Shown here one piece after another: positions 32,212-42,725 of a stretch of DNA of 64,000 nucleotides. The notes below the pieces were generated by a model. It saw nothing but the letters and a program-made list of their open reading frames with translations, was not told where the DNA came from and made no database searches. Every line of letters begins with the position of its first letter. Positions within the stretch are counted from its first letter, which is position 1. The stretch is from Ambrosia x helenae (Eukaryota; Streptophyta; Magnoliopsida; Asterales; Asteraceae). The stretch is taken from the NCBI GenBank assembly GCA_030844895.1, contig CM061226.1, positions 42,912,238 through 42,976,237 on the forward strand, given 5' to 3'. The position numbers and the translations under genes are program-made.

Positions 32212-32379
32212 TGGGCGAACGTAGAACAAAGTGGGCGAATGTGGAAGATTTCCACATTCGACCACTAAAAAGTGGGCGAATGTGGAAGAGTTCCACATTC
32301 GACCACTAAAAAGGGGCGAATGTGGAACTCTTCCACATTCGACCTCATGAACTGGGCGAACGTGCAGCAGGTATAAATA
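32212..32379 (+). promoter_or_regulatory. Y LTR promoter: box array and TATA box
   Basis: Alternating GTGGGCGAATGTGGAA and CCACATTCGACC boxes, eight or so in all, form potential hairpins and end 48 bp before TATAAATA (32372). The part 32272-32324 matches the SIRE LTR core at 14749-14800. A copy is at 40130-40297 in the 3' LTR. Confidence 0.75.
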
Positions 32380-33137
32380 CCATCCTTAGCCATTTTTCAC
32401 CATTTCACAAACCCTAAACGCCTCTAAACACTCTCTATCAGCTATTAACATTGGGGAAGGAGTTTTTGAGCTTGTTTTTCATAACCTAACTCTCTAAGTC
32501 AATACAAGTGAAGATCTAAGGTGTGTTCTTCATTACAAATCCTTTTTAAACAATTTTGACTTGTTTTAATCTAAACCCCAATGGGTCCAGATCTGATATC
32601 AACCTATTTTACGAATAAAAACCTTTCCTAACCAAAACCTATTCATAAACAATGAGTTTTTATGCAAATAAACATGTGTTAGTATGATAGTATGTATTGT
32701 TTGATGATTACTTGTTGTATAGATGATATGACAACAACTTAGGGCTGTTATTAATGATGGGTTATGATTGAAATATGTTACCTTTGATTGTTGATGATGT
32801 TTTGATGATTAAAGGGGAATTTTTGGTTAGATTTAGGGTTGTTTTGGGATGATTATGATAGGGTTATGATAGGGGTTTCTTGTTCATAATGATCCGAGCA
32901 TGATAAACTGATTATTGATCGAATTCAGAAAGTTTCCTAATTGGGTAATATCTTCATGCATGGTGATGTGACATCTCCATAATTTACCATTTTAGGAAAC
33001 TTGTAAAACGGATAGATTTTTGGGTAAAATTGGTAGGGTTTCGTAGGAATACACTAATGATACTTGACTGCTGTAACTCGTGATGTTTCGTGATGTTTTC
33101 GAATGTTTTTCGACGCGTTTTTGGAAAAATCTAACAT

Positions 33138-33345
33138 CAGGGGCGAAGGTGGATTCCAGAGGGGGGCGAAGGTGGATTTCTGGGGGCGAAGGTAGAGGAC
33201 AAAGGGGCGAATGTGCTACAAAGGGGCGAAGGTGGAAAGGAAAGGGGCGAAGGTGGAATTACAAGAACACCTTCGACCAAACAGCAACACCTTCGACCAT
33301 TTACAAGCCACCTTCGACCATCCGGAACCACATTCGACCCTACGT
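33138..33345 (+). promoter_or_regulatory. Second box array of the Y LTR, foldback arrangement
   Basis: Six direct GGGGCGAAGGTG/GGGGCGAATGTG boxes are followed by four inverted CACCTTCGACC/CACATTCGACC boxes, so the transcript could fold on itself. It lies about 770 bp after the TATA box. The 3' LTR copy is at 41056-41263. Confidence 0.75.
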
Positions 33346-34383
33346 TGACAAAAATGAGATTTTTGATACAAACTAAGTGTTTTATGCTTGAACCTTGTGT
33401 GTAATCTATGTGTACTTGATTAGTTAGGGTAATGGGTCACCAACGGGATGGCGGGTCGGTCTAGTGTGTCGGTTGAACATTTAAACACGTTTTAAAACAT
33501 ACTTGATTACGATCTGGACAATCGGGGGCTAGATAACCTTATGGTTATTAGTCGGAACACTTATGTGAACATTTTAATAGATCTCCGGTAGAGGAATTAT
33601 CAAGGGCCAAACATCTTTATTTATAATTGAAGAACGCTATCTAAGGTGAGTTCACGGCCCCACTTTTACTGCTTTAACTTTTGGGGGAGAAAACATGCGC
33701 TAAACAGTTTTGGTAACATATGTCATACTATGGTTTTAACTTTATATTGCTATACGATCTTTTGGAAAGTCCCGGGGGAAACCATGAATGTGCGGATTTG
33801 CACAACGGGGGAAATGTGGATAGATCTATTGGGCGTGACCTGCCCCACTCGTCGGCTTGGAGGGCCGGGCGGGTGCATATTGTCTCGAACAGGAACATTA
33901 TTGTGCTGAACATTACGGGCTGCTAAACATGCTAAACATTGCTAAACGTGTCCAGTAATGGTTTCCAATCGTAGTAGTAATAAAACATACGCCTAGCTAG
34001 CGTACTTGGTAGCATTGATATAGTATGGACATGGTAACACTTGGTAACTCTTTTTGAACAAACCTGTGAACTCACCAGCATTATATGTTGACATCTTTTG
34101 GCATGTTTTTCTCAGGTCGCTAAGGTAGCAACAACTGGATCTAGGCGCACGAGTCGGCACGAGCGTCTAGGGTTTAGAGCATGGTCTTTATTAAACATTT
34201 GAACTATGTCTTTTGGGTTGTAAACATTTAAAGCTTCCGCTACAGTTTATGCTTTTATAATTATATCTCTTGGGTTTTGTGTTATGCATATAGTGTTGTT
34301 TATTGTGACCGTTGACTTGAATCCTGGTTTGTCATGCGCCTCGCGGTAAAACCCCGCAAGTGGAATTTGAGGGTGTGACAGAT

Positions 34384-34395
34384 TGGTATCAGAGC
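34384..34395 (+). other. Element Y primer binding site (Met-tRNA type)
   Basis: TGGTATCAGAGC three bases after the 5' LTR. Confidence 0.93.
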
Positions 34396-34899
34396 CAATG
34401 GTTATAGTGAACTAGGACTGCATTTAGAGTCTAGTCTATAGCCGAGTCGCACACACTAGACGGTCACATGCTTGTGTCGGTTTGGAACATGTACTAACTT
34501 TGTCGGGGTGTCGTTACATTATCATCACACTTCTCTGTTACATTATCCGTTTTTATTTGGGTTCTTACCTGCTCTTGTCTTCTTCTTCTGGATTGAAGGA
34601 GGAGGGGTTGATTTGTTGGTTCTTGCACACACATGCCTTCTTACACTTGCACCTATTGCCACATAGGCGACAATGTTCGGTGACTGGGGTCTAAATTAGG
34701 GGTACATCTGGAGGACCATGTAGAGCAGTTTATCATTTCGGGTGCACACGAAATAATAAACTGGGATGCATGAAAATCCCGATGGACTTCGAGTTTGGAT
34801 GTATAGTCCTGAATTTGTCCCTAGGTTAACTCTTGAAAATTTCTAGTGGTTGACACTGGAAGTGAATCTGAATCTCTCGATTTCTTGGTTTGTTAGATT

Positions 34900-37800
34900 A
34901 TGTCTGGTGCTCGTGGTGGTGGACGTCGTGGTGGTGGTCGTGGAGGCGGTGGTCGTGCCGGAGGCGGTGGTCGTGGGAACATCAACATGACCCAAGCTGA
35001 GCTGAACAACTTGCTCCAGCAGCAAGTGAACATGGCTATGGCTAATTTCCAGGCCGGGATTAATGCCATGGGTGGTAGTTGATTTCTGTCGACCTTGCCT
35101 CATTTTTGAGTTTCGTGTCCATTCGTTTGTGTTTTACTCGTGTACCGTGTTTCAGGTGTTGGTGCCAATCCACCCCCACCTCAGTGCTCTTATAAGAAGT
35201 TTAGGGACTGTCAGCCCCATAACTTCGCTGGTACTGAAGGGGCAGTGGGACTGCTCCGATGGTTGGAGAAGGTTGAATCTGTGTTTGTCATGTGTAACTG
35301 TCCTGCTGGGGACCGAGTGAAGTATGCTACTGCGACATTTGAGGGGCCTGCATTGTCGTGGTGGAATGCTACTACTCAGAATATGGGACTGGGGGAGGCT
35401 ATTGCTATGCCTTGGGCGGAGTTTGTGCAGCTTTTGAGAGGTGAGTACTGTCCGAGGGAGGAGATTCAGAAGTTGGAGCATGAGGTCTGGAGTTACAAGA
35501 TGGTTGGATCGGAGATTGAGGAGTACACTGTGAGGAGGAACGAGCTGGCGGTGTTGTGTCCTGACTTACACACACCCGAGTACAGGAGGATCGAGCACTA
35601 TGTGTCTGGACTAGTGCCCGAGATTGCTGGGTTGGTGGCTGCTGGGAATCTTCCCACTATTGCTGAAGTTGTCCGATCAGCTCATCGGATGACTAACCTG
35701 AAGGTGGCGGAAGGCGTTTTGCCACCCAAAGGTACTACTGTGAAGACTGCTGAGGGGAACAAGAGGAAGTGGGAGAGTGTGGGGAAGAGTGTGGTGCCAG
35801 CTCAGCCGGCGAAGAAGTTTGATACGTCTGGGTCTTCTTCTGGGGCGAAGACGGGTGGGTATGTCGGGAAGCATCCCAAGTGTAACAAGTGTGGCTTTCA
35901 CCATTCGGGGAATTGTGATCGAGCTCGTTGTCATCGGTGCCAAAAGTTGGGGCACCATGCTAAGGATTGCAAGGTGGCGCTCACCCCAACTCAGACTCCT
36001 GCGGCTACTCCTGCTCCTGCTGCTCAGGGGAGGCAGGGGTGTTACAACTGTGGTGACACGGGACACTTCAAGCGCGATTGTCCCAAGCTGAAGCAGGGCG
36101 ATGATGGGAGGGGCGGAAACGGTAGCGGTAACGGGAATGGCGGCGGAGGCAGGACTGCGCGTGCTTTCGTCATTGGGTCTGCGGAGGCTAGGCAGGATCC
36201 AGACACAGTTACCGGTACGTTCCTTCTCAACAATCGCTATGTTTCCGTTTTATTTGATTCTGGTGCCGATAAGAGCTTCGTATCTATGGATGTTAGTCAG
36301 TTGCTAGATATAGTACCCACACCTTTAGAGGCTAAGTACTTGATAGAATTGGCTAATGGTAAGAACATCGAGGCAACTCATATCCTTAGGGAGTGTCACT
36401 TGGAACTGTCGGGTCTGTCATTCCCCATTGACCTTATGCCTGTACCTTTGGGTAGTTTCGATGTCGTTGTGGGCATGGATTGGTTATCGTTGTATCGTGC
36501 AGAGATTGTTTGCTTTGACAAGGTTATTCGGATCCCTCTCCCCGATGGAGAAATTCTTTCGGTTCATGGCGAGAAAAGCGGTGCTCCGCTGAGTATCATT
36601 TCCAGCATGAAAGCCCGTAAGTATCTTCGAAAGGGCTGTTCGGCCATTCTGGCACTTGTTAACGTTTCTACTGACGGTGAGAAGAAGATCGAGGATATCC
36701 CGGTGGTTCGTGACTTTCCTGATGTGTTTCCTGATGATTTGCCTGGTCTTCCTCCCCATCGTCAGGTTGAGTTTGGTATTGATCTTGCTCCGGGCGCAGC
36801 TCCTATTGCCCGAGCTCCGTATCGTCTTGCACCTCCCGAGATGCAAGAGCTATCCAGCCAGTTACAGGAACTCTTGGAAAAGGGTTTCATTCGACCAAGC
36901 TCGTCCCCGTGGGGAGCTCCTATTTTGTTTGTGAAGAAGAAGGACGGGAGCCTTCGTATGTGTATTGACTACCGAGAGCTGAACAAAGTGACCATCAAGA
37001 ATCGTTATCCTCTTCCTCGCATTGATGATCTCTTTGACCAGCTTCAGGGCTCCAGCTATTATTCGAAGATTGACTTGCGGTCCGGTTATCACCAGTTGCG
37101 CGTCAGGGAAACTGACATCCAGAAGACTGCTTTTCGCACTCGCTATGGCCATTTTGAGTTCTTGGTCATGCCTTTTGGTCTCACTAACGCACCGGCGGTG
37201 TTCATGGATTTGATGAACCGCGTTTGTAAACCGTACCTGGATAAGTTCGTCATCGTGTTCATTGATGACATTCTGATTTATTCCAAGAACAAGGCGGATC
37301 ATGAGGAACATCTGCGGTTGGTCTTGGAACTTTTGAGACGGGAGCAATTGTATGCTAAGTTCTCAAAGTGTGATTTTTGGTTACGTGAAGTTCAATTCCT
37401 AGGGCATGTAGTAAATGAACTGGGAATTCATGTCGATCCGGCTAAGATCGAAGCTATTAAAGACTGGGAAGCACCAAAGACGCCATCTGAGGTGCGGCAA
37501 TTCCTGGGTCTTGCGGGTTACTATCGGCGTTTTATTGAGGGATTTTCGAAGATCGCTCAACCCCTCACCGCTCTCACCCAAAAGGACCGAAAGTTCGACT
37601 GGGACGAACCACAGGAATCAGCATTTCAGATGCTGAAGCTTAAACTTTGTTCTGCACCTATCTTATCCCTTCCTGAGGGTACGGATGATTTCGTTGTGTA
37701 CTGTGATGCTTCCATACGGGGTCTTGGTTGCGTGTTGATGCAGCGCGGGAAGGTTATTGCTTATGCTTCTCGTCAACTCAAAGTTCATGAGAAGAATTAC

Positions 37801-39561
37801 ACTACTCATGACCTAGAACTGGGTGCAGTGGTCTTTGCGTTGAAAATCTGGAGACATTACTTGTACGGTACCAAGTGTGAAGTTTACACCGATCACAAGA
37901 GTCTCCAGCATATTTTCGACCAGAAGGTGTTAAACATGCGGCAGCGTCGTTGGGTTGAACTCTTGAACGACTACGACTGTGCGATTAAGTACCATCCTGG
38001 CAAGGCAAACGTTGTAGCGGATGCCTTGAGCAGGAAAGAGTCGGCGAAGCCTCGGCGTGTCCGAGCCTTGCAGCTTACCATTCATTCCTCCTTACCTGAC
38101 CGGATCCGTTCGGCTCAGGTGGATGCCTTGAAGGAGGAAAACCTTAAGGCCGAAACGATGCACAGTGCGGACAAACACCTTGAGCTTAGGCCTGATGGCC
38201 TACACTACTTCGCTGGGCGTGTTTGGGTTCCTTTACTCGGGGGATTACGGGAGCTTGTCTTGGACGAGGCTCACAAATCCCGGTATTCTATTCATCCAGG
38301 CTCCGATAAGATGTATCAGGATCTGAAGATACTTTATTGGTGGCCGAACATGAAGGCTGATATAGCCTCCTATGTGAGCAAATGCTTGACCTGTGCTAAG
38401 GTCAAGGTGGAGTATCAGAAGCCGTCTGGTCTCCTACAGCAACCTGAGATTCCAGAATGGAAGTGGGAGCGGATCACGATGGATTTCGTCACCAAACTAC
38501 CGAGATCACCAAGTGGCTGTGACATGATTTGGGTGATCGTCGACCGGTTGACGAAATCGGCACACTTCTTACCTATTAAGGAAACGGATGGACTCGAGCG
38601 GTTGGCTCGGCTCTACCTTAAGGAGGTGGTTTCTCGGCACGGGGTGCCTGTTTCTATCATATCTGATCGTGATTCCCGCTTTGCTTCGCGTTTCTGGAAG
38701 GCTCTTCATAAGGCCCTGGGTACTCAGCTGGATATGAGTACGGCTTATCATCCGCAAACTGACGGGCAGAGTGAGCGGACGATACAAACACTGGAGGACA
38801 TGCTGCGGGCATGTGTCATCGATTTTGGCAAAAGTTGGGAGATTCACCTGCCGTTGGTGGAATTCTCCTACAACAACAGCTATCACTCCAGCATCAAGGC
38901 AGCTCCGTTCGAGGCTCTTTACGGACGGAAATGCCGATCACCACTTTGTTGGGCTGAGGTGGGCGAGAGCCAGCTCACTGGTCCGGAACTCGTGTACGAA
39001 ACTTCGGAGAAAATCGTACAGATCCGTCAACGTTTGGCTGCTGCACGGGATCGTCAGAAGAGCTATGCCGATCGCCGTCGAAAACCTTTAGAGTTCCAGG
39101 TTGGGGACAAGGTACTTCTGAAAGTTTCACCATGGAAGGGCGTCATACGCTTTGGAAAGCGTGGCAAGCTTAACCCTCGTTATGTCGGACCGTTCGCAAT
39201 CCTGGATCGGATTGGACCGGTGGCATATAGACTTGACTTACCGGCGGAGCTCGGTAGTGTGCACAACGTCTTCCATGTGTCTAACTTGAAGAAGTGTTTG
39301 GCTGATGAATCTCTCATTGTACCACTGGAAGAGATCAAGGTTGATGATCGTCTTCGCATTGTGGAGGAACCTGTTGAGATCCTCGACTACAAGATTCGTA
39401 GCCTTCGTCGGAGTAAAATCCGCATCGTTAAAGTCCGTTGGAACTCTAACCGTGGACCTGAGTTCACATGGGAACGGGAGGATCAGATGAAATCTAAGCA
39501 TCCTCACCTCTTTCCGAAGCGCGCGTTCGAGTCCAGGCATGTTACTGCTGAAGCAGAGTGA
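34900..39561 (+). CDS. gag-pol: Element Y gag-pol polyprotein, two exons, 1526 aa
   Basis: Exon 1 is 34900-35074 (MSGARGGG..., an Arg/Gly-rich tail), intron 35075-35155 (GTAGTT...GTTTCAG, 81 bp, with a stop codon), exon 2 35156-39561; the join restores one frame of 1527 codons. Domains by residue: capsid-like gag about 65-260; Cys/His segment and CX2CX4HX4C knuckles CHRCQKLGHHAKDC and CYNCGDTGHFKRDC (about 315-367); protease DSGADKSFVS (about 425); RT with FIDDILIYS (about 760); RNase H from YCDASIRG (about 907) with DHKSLQ and ADALSR; integrase HHCC from HKSRYSIH (about 1098) and D,D,E in MDFVTKL, SDRDSRF and HPQTDGQSE (about 1167, 1229, 1257); C-terminal chromodomain-like region VKVRWNSNRGPEFTWERE (about 1470-1495). 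No missing catalytic residue seen. It makes all proteins for copying and integrating the element, and could act on X. Confidence 0.93.
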
Positions 39562-39706
39562 ATCTCGGGACGAGATTCCCTTTCAACGTGGGGATGATGT
39601 GACAACCGGTAACCTTTCTTTTCGTTTTCTTCCTTTTCGTCTTTTTCATTTTGGGCTTCGTGCAATTTTCGGGACGAAAATTCTTTCAACGTGGGGATGA
39701 TGTGAC
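39562..39706 (+). other. Element Y duplicated PPT region
   Basis: CAACGTGGGGATGATGTGAC occurs at 39584-39603 and again at 39687-39706, each after a CGGGACGA... segment. The second copy is the true PPT plus LTR start; the first includes a vestigial LTR start. Confidence 0.85.
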
Positions 39707-42298
39707 ACCCGGCATGTTCGGCTTAAACATAATAGTAACACCTAAGTCTACCTTAGCGAGAAACGTTTATAAACAAACTTAACTGGGTTAGTTGAGTCGG
39801 GTCAATTAGGATTGTCCAGGGGGGAGTCGTTTTGGGAATACATTAGTATCGGGTTCCGTCGTTGGTGACATTACATGAACTAATTAAGTATATGTGTAGA
39901 TTACGGGTGGTGTGGTGGATTGTATGCTTACACTTGCTTAAATGATGTACGAATGATTATACGTGCCTAAACATGCTAAGTATAGACTATAGATGCTTGT
40001 TTATGTGTTAGGATGTGTTAGAATACGTTAAACACGATAAACTGGAAAAAGGTTAACATGTGTTAAAAGTGCTGTTAACATGTGTTAAAAAGTGCTGATG
40101 ACCTGAATGTGGAAATGGGATCTGAAAAGTGGGCGAACGTAGAACAAAGTGGGCGAATGTGGAAGATTTCCACATTCGACCACTAAAAAGTGGGCGAATG
40201 TGGAAGAGTTCCACATTCGACCACTAAAAAGGGGCGAATGTGGAACTCTTCCACATTCGACCTCATGAACTGGGCGAACGTGCAGCAGGTATAAATACCA
40301 TCCTTAGCCATTTTTCACCATTTCACAAACCCTAAACGCCTCTAAACACTCTCTATCAGCTATTAACATTGGGGAAGGAGTTTTTGAGCTTGTTTTTCAT
40401 AACCTAACTCTCTAAGTCAATACAAGTGAAGATCTAAGGTGTGTTCTTCATTACAAATCCTTTTTAAACAATTTTGACTTGTTTTAATCTAAACCCCAAT
40501 GGGTCCAGATCTGATATCAACCTATTTTACGAATAAAAACCTTTCCTAACCAAAACCTATTCATAAACAATGAGTTTTTATGCAAATAAACATGTGTTAG
40601 TATGATAGTATGTATTGTTTGATGATTACTTGTTGTATAGATGATATGACAACAACTTAGGGCTGTTATTAATGATGGGTTATGATTGAAATATGTTACC
40701 TTTGATTGTTGATGATGTTTTGATGATTAAAGGGGAATTTTTGGTTAGATTTAGGGTTGTTTTGGGATGATTATGATAGGGTTATGATAGGGGTTTCTTG
40801 TTCATAATGATCCGAGCATGATAAACTGATTATTGATCGAATTCAGAAAGTTTCCTAATTGGGTAATATCTTCATGCATGGTGATGTGACATCTCCATAA
40901 TTTACCATTTTAGGAAACTTGTAAAACGGATAGATTTTTGGGTAAAATTGGTAGGGTTTCGTAGGAATACACTAATGATACTTGACTGCTGTAACTCGTG
41001 ATGTTTCGTGATGTTTTCGAATGTTTTTCGACGCGTTTTTGGAAAAATCTAACATCAGGGGCGAAGGTGGATTCCAGAGGGGGGCGAAGGTGGATTTCTG
41101 GGGGCGAAGGTAGAGGACAAAGGGGCGAATGTGCTACAAAGGGGCGAAGGTGGAAAGGAAAGGGGCGAAGGTGGAATTACAAGAACACCTTCGACCAAAC
41201 AGCAACACCTTCGACCATTTACAAGCCACCTTCGACCATCCGGAACCACATTCGACCCTACGTTGACAAAAATGAGATTTTTGATACAAACTAAGTGTTT
41301 TATGCTTGAACCTTGTGTGTAATCTATGTGTACTTGATTAGTTAGGGTAATGGGTCACCAACGGGATGGCGGGTCGGTCTAGTGTGTCGGTTGAACATTT
41401 AAACACGTTTTAAAACATACTTGATTACGATCTGGACAATCGGGGGCTAGATAACCTTATGGTTATTAGTCGGAACACTTATGTGAACATTTTAATAGAT
41501 CTCCGGTAGAGGAATTATCAAGGGCCAAACATCTTTATTTATAATTGAAGAACGCTATCTAAGGTGAGTTCACGGCCCCACTTTTACTGCTTTAACTTTT
41601 GGGGGAGAAAACATGCGCTAAACAGTTTTGGTAACATATGTCATACTATGGTTTTAACTTTATATTGCTATACGATCTTTTGGAAAGTCCCGGGGGAAAC
41701 CATGAATGTGCGGATTTGCACAACGGGGGAAATGTGGATAGATCTATTGGGCGTGACCTGCCCCACTCGTCGGCTTGGAGGGCCGGGCGGGTGCATATTG
41801 TCTCGAACAGGAACATTATTGTGCTGAACATTACGGGCTGCTAAACATGCTAAACATTGCTAAACGTGTCCAGTAATGGTTTCCAATCGTAGTAGTAATA
41901 AAACATACGCCTAGCTAGCGTACTTGGTAGCATTGATATAGTATGGACATGGTAACACTTGGTAACTCTTTTTGAACAAACCTGTGAACTCACCAGCATT
42001 ATATGTTGACATCTTTTGGCATGTTTTTCTCAGGTCGCTAAGGTAGCAACAACTGGATCTAGGCGCACGAGTCGGCACGAGCGTCTAGGGTTTAGAGCAT
42101 GGTCTTTATTAAACATTTGAACTATGTCTTTTGGGTTGTAAACATTTAAAGCTTCCGCTACAGTTTATGCTTTTATAATTATATCTCTTGGGTTTTGTGT
42201 TATGCATATAGTGTTGTTTATTGTGACCGTTGACTTGAATCCTGGTTTGTCATGCGCCTCGCGGTAAAACCCCGCAAGTGGAATTTGAGGGTGTGACA
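39701..42298 (+). repeat. Element Y, 3' LTR
   Basis: Same 2598 bp as 31783-34380, offset 7918, with no difference noticed. TATA box at 40290-40297. Confidence 0.95.
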
Positions 42299-42340
42299 GA
42301 TGTGTTTCGAAATTGAAAACGATTGTGGAATGAAACCAAT

Positions 42341-42511
42341 CACTAAGTTAAGGATATCACTCCCAGCTTAGTGGTTAAGTTTCTTTTTGAAGGAAATACT
42401 CTTTGAGGTGTGGATGTCACTCCTATCTCAAAGGCATATTCCTAAGATAAATAACATATAGAAGAGTAAAACTAATCACCAAGGTATGGATGTCACTCCT
42501 AACTTGGTGAT
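42341..42511 (-). other. Conserved-loop hairpins 2-4 of element X
   Basis: Hairpin 2: CACTAAG/CTTAGTG (42341-42373). Hairpin 3: CTTTGAG/CTCAAAG (42401-42433), extended by GGAA/TTCC outside. Hairpin 4: ATCACCAAG/CTTGGTGAT (42475-42511). Each encloses a 19-nt loop with GGAT(A/G)TCACTCC at the same place. They lie in the leader just inside the primer site. Confidence 0.7.
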
Positions 42512-42710
42512 ATCATTTCGTTTGTGAAATACGAGCGTCTTCTTCGCCAAACAAAATATCGAAAGAATAACGAGAAATAATCGTAACGAAAATATCTTGA
42601 AAGAAAATAATAGGAAATAAGAGAAATATAAACGAGAGGACTCGTGAAAGTAAGCTTAGTTATAGTCTAGGCTAAAAGGCATTCTAAATACCTAATTCCC
42701 TATAACCATG

Positions 42711-42722
42711 GCTCTGATACCA
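42711..42722 (-). other. Element X primer binding site (Met-tRNA type)
   Basis: Minus strand TGGTATCAGAGC, three bases from the LTR start at 42726. Confidence 0.92.
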
Positions 42723-42725
42723 ATC

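Larger units (their letters stand above)
31783..34380 (+). repeat. Element Y, 5' LTR
   Basis: TGTGACACCC...GGGTGTGACA. TATA box TATAAATA at 32372-32379; box arrays at 32212-32366 and 33138-33345; a conserved short hairpin TGTGCGGATTTGCACA near 33788. Open frames inside (e.g. 33080-33376) recur identically in the 3' LTR and are not genes. Confidence 0.95.
31778..42303 (+). mobile_element. Element Y: complete Tekay-like (chromovirus) Gypsy retrotransposon
   Basis: LTRs 31783-34380 and 39701-42298, both 2598 bp, with no difference found by eye. TSD GATGA/GATGT differs at one base. PBS TGGTATCAGAGC at 34384-34395. One spliced gag-pol gene, PPT at 39690-39700. Identical LTRs and an open gene mark a very recent insertion. 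Confidence 0.95.

Noticed and set aside
33080..33376. 98-codon open frame in the Y LTR, identical at 40998-41294
   Set aside because: It translates the GGGGCGAAGGTG box array and recurs because the LTRs are identical; no start context or family resemblance.
34384..34395. tRNA-like match
   Set aside because: This and the other TGGTATCAGAGC sites are retrotransposon primer sites next to LTRs, not tRNA genes.
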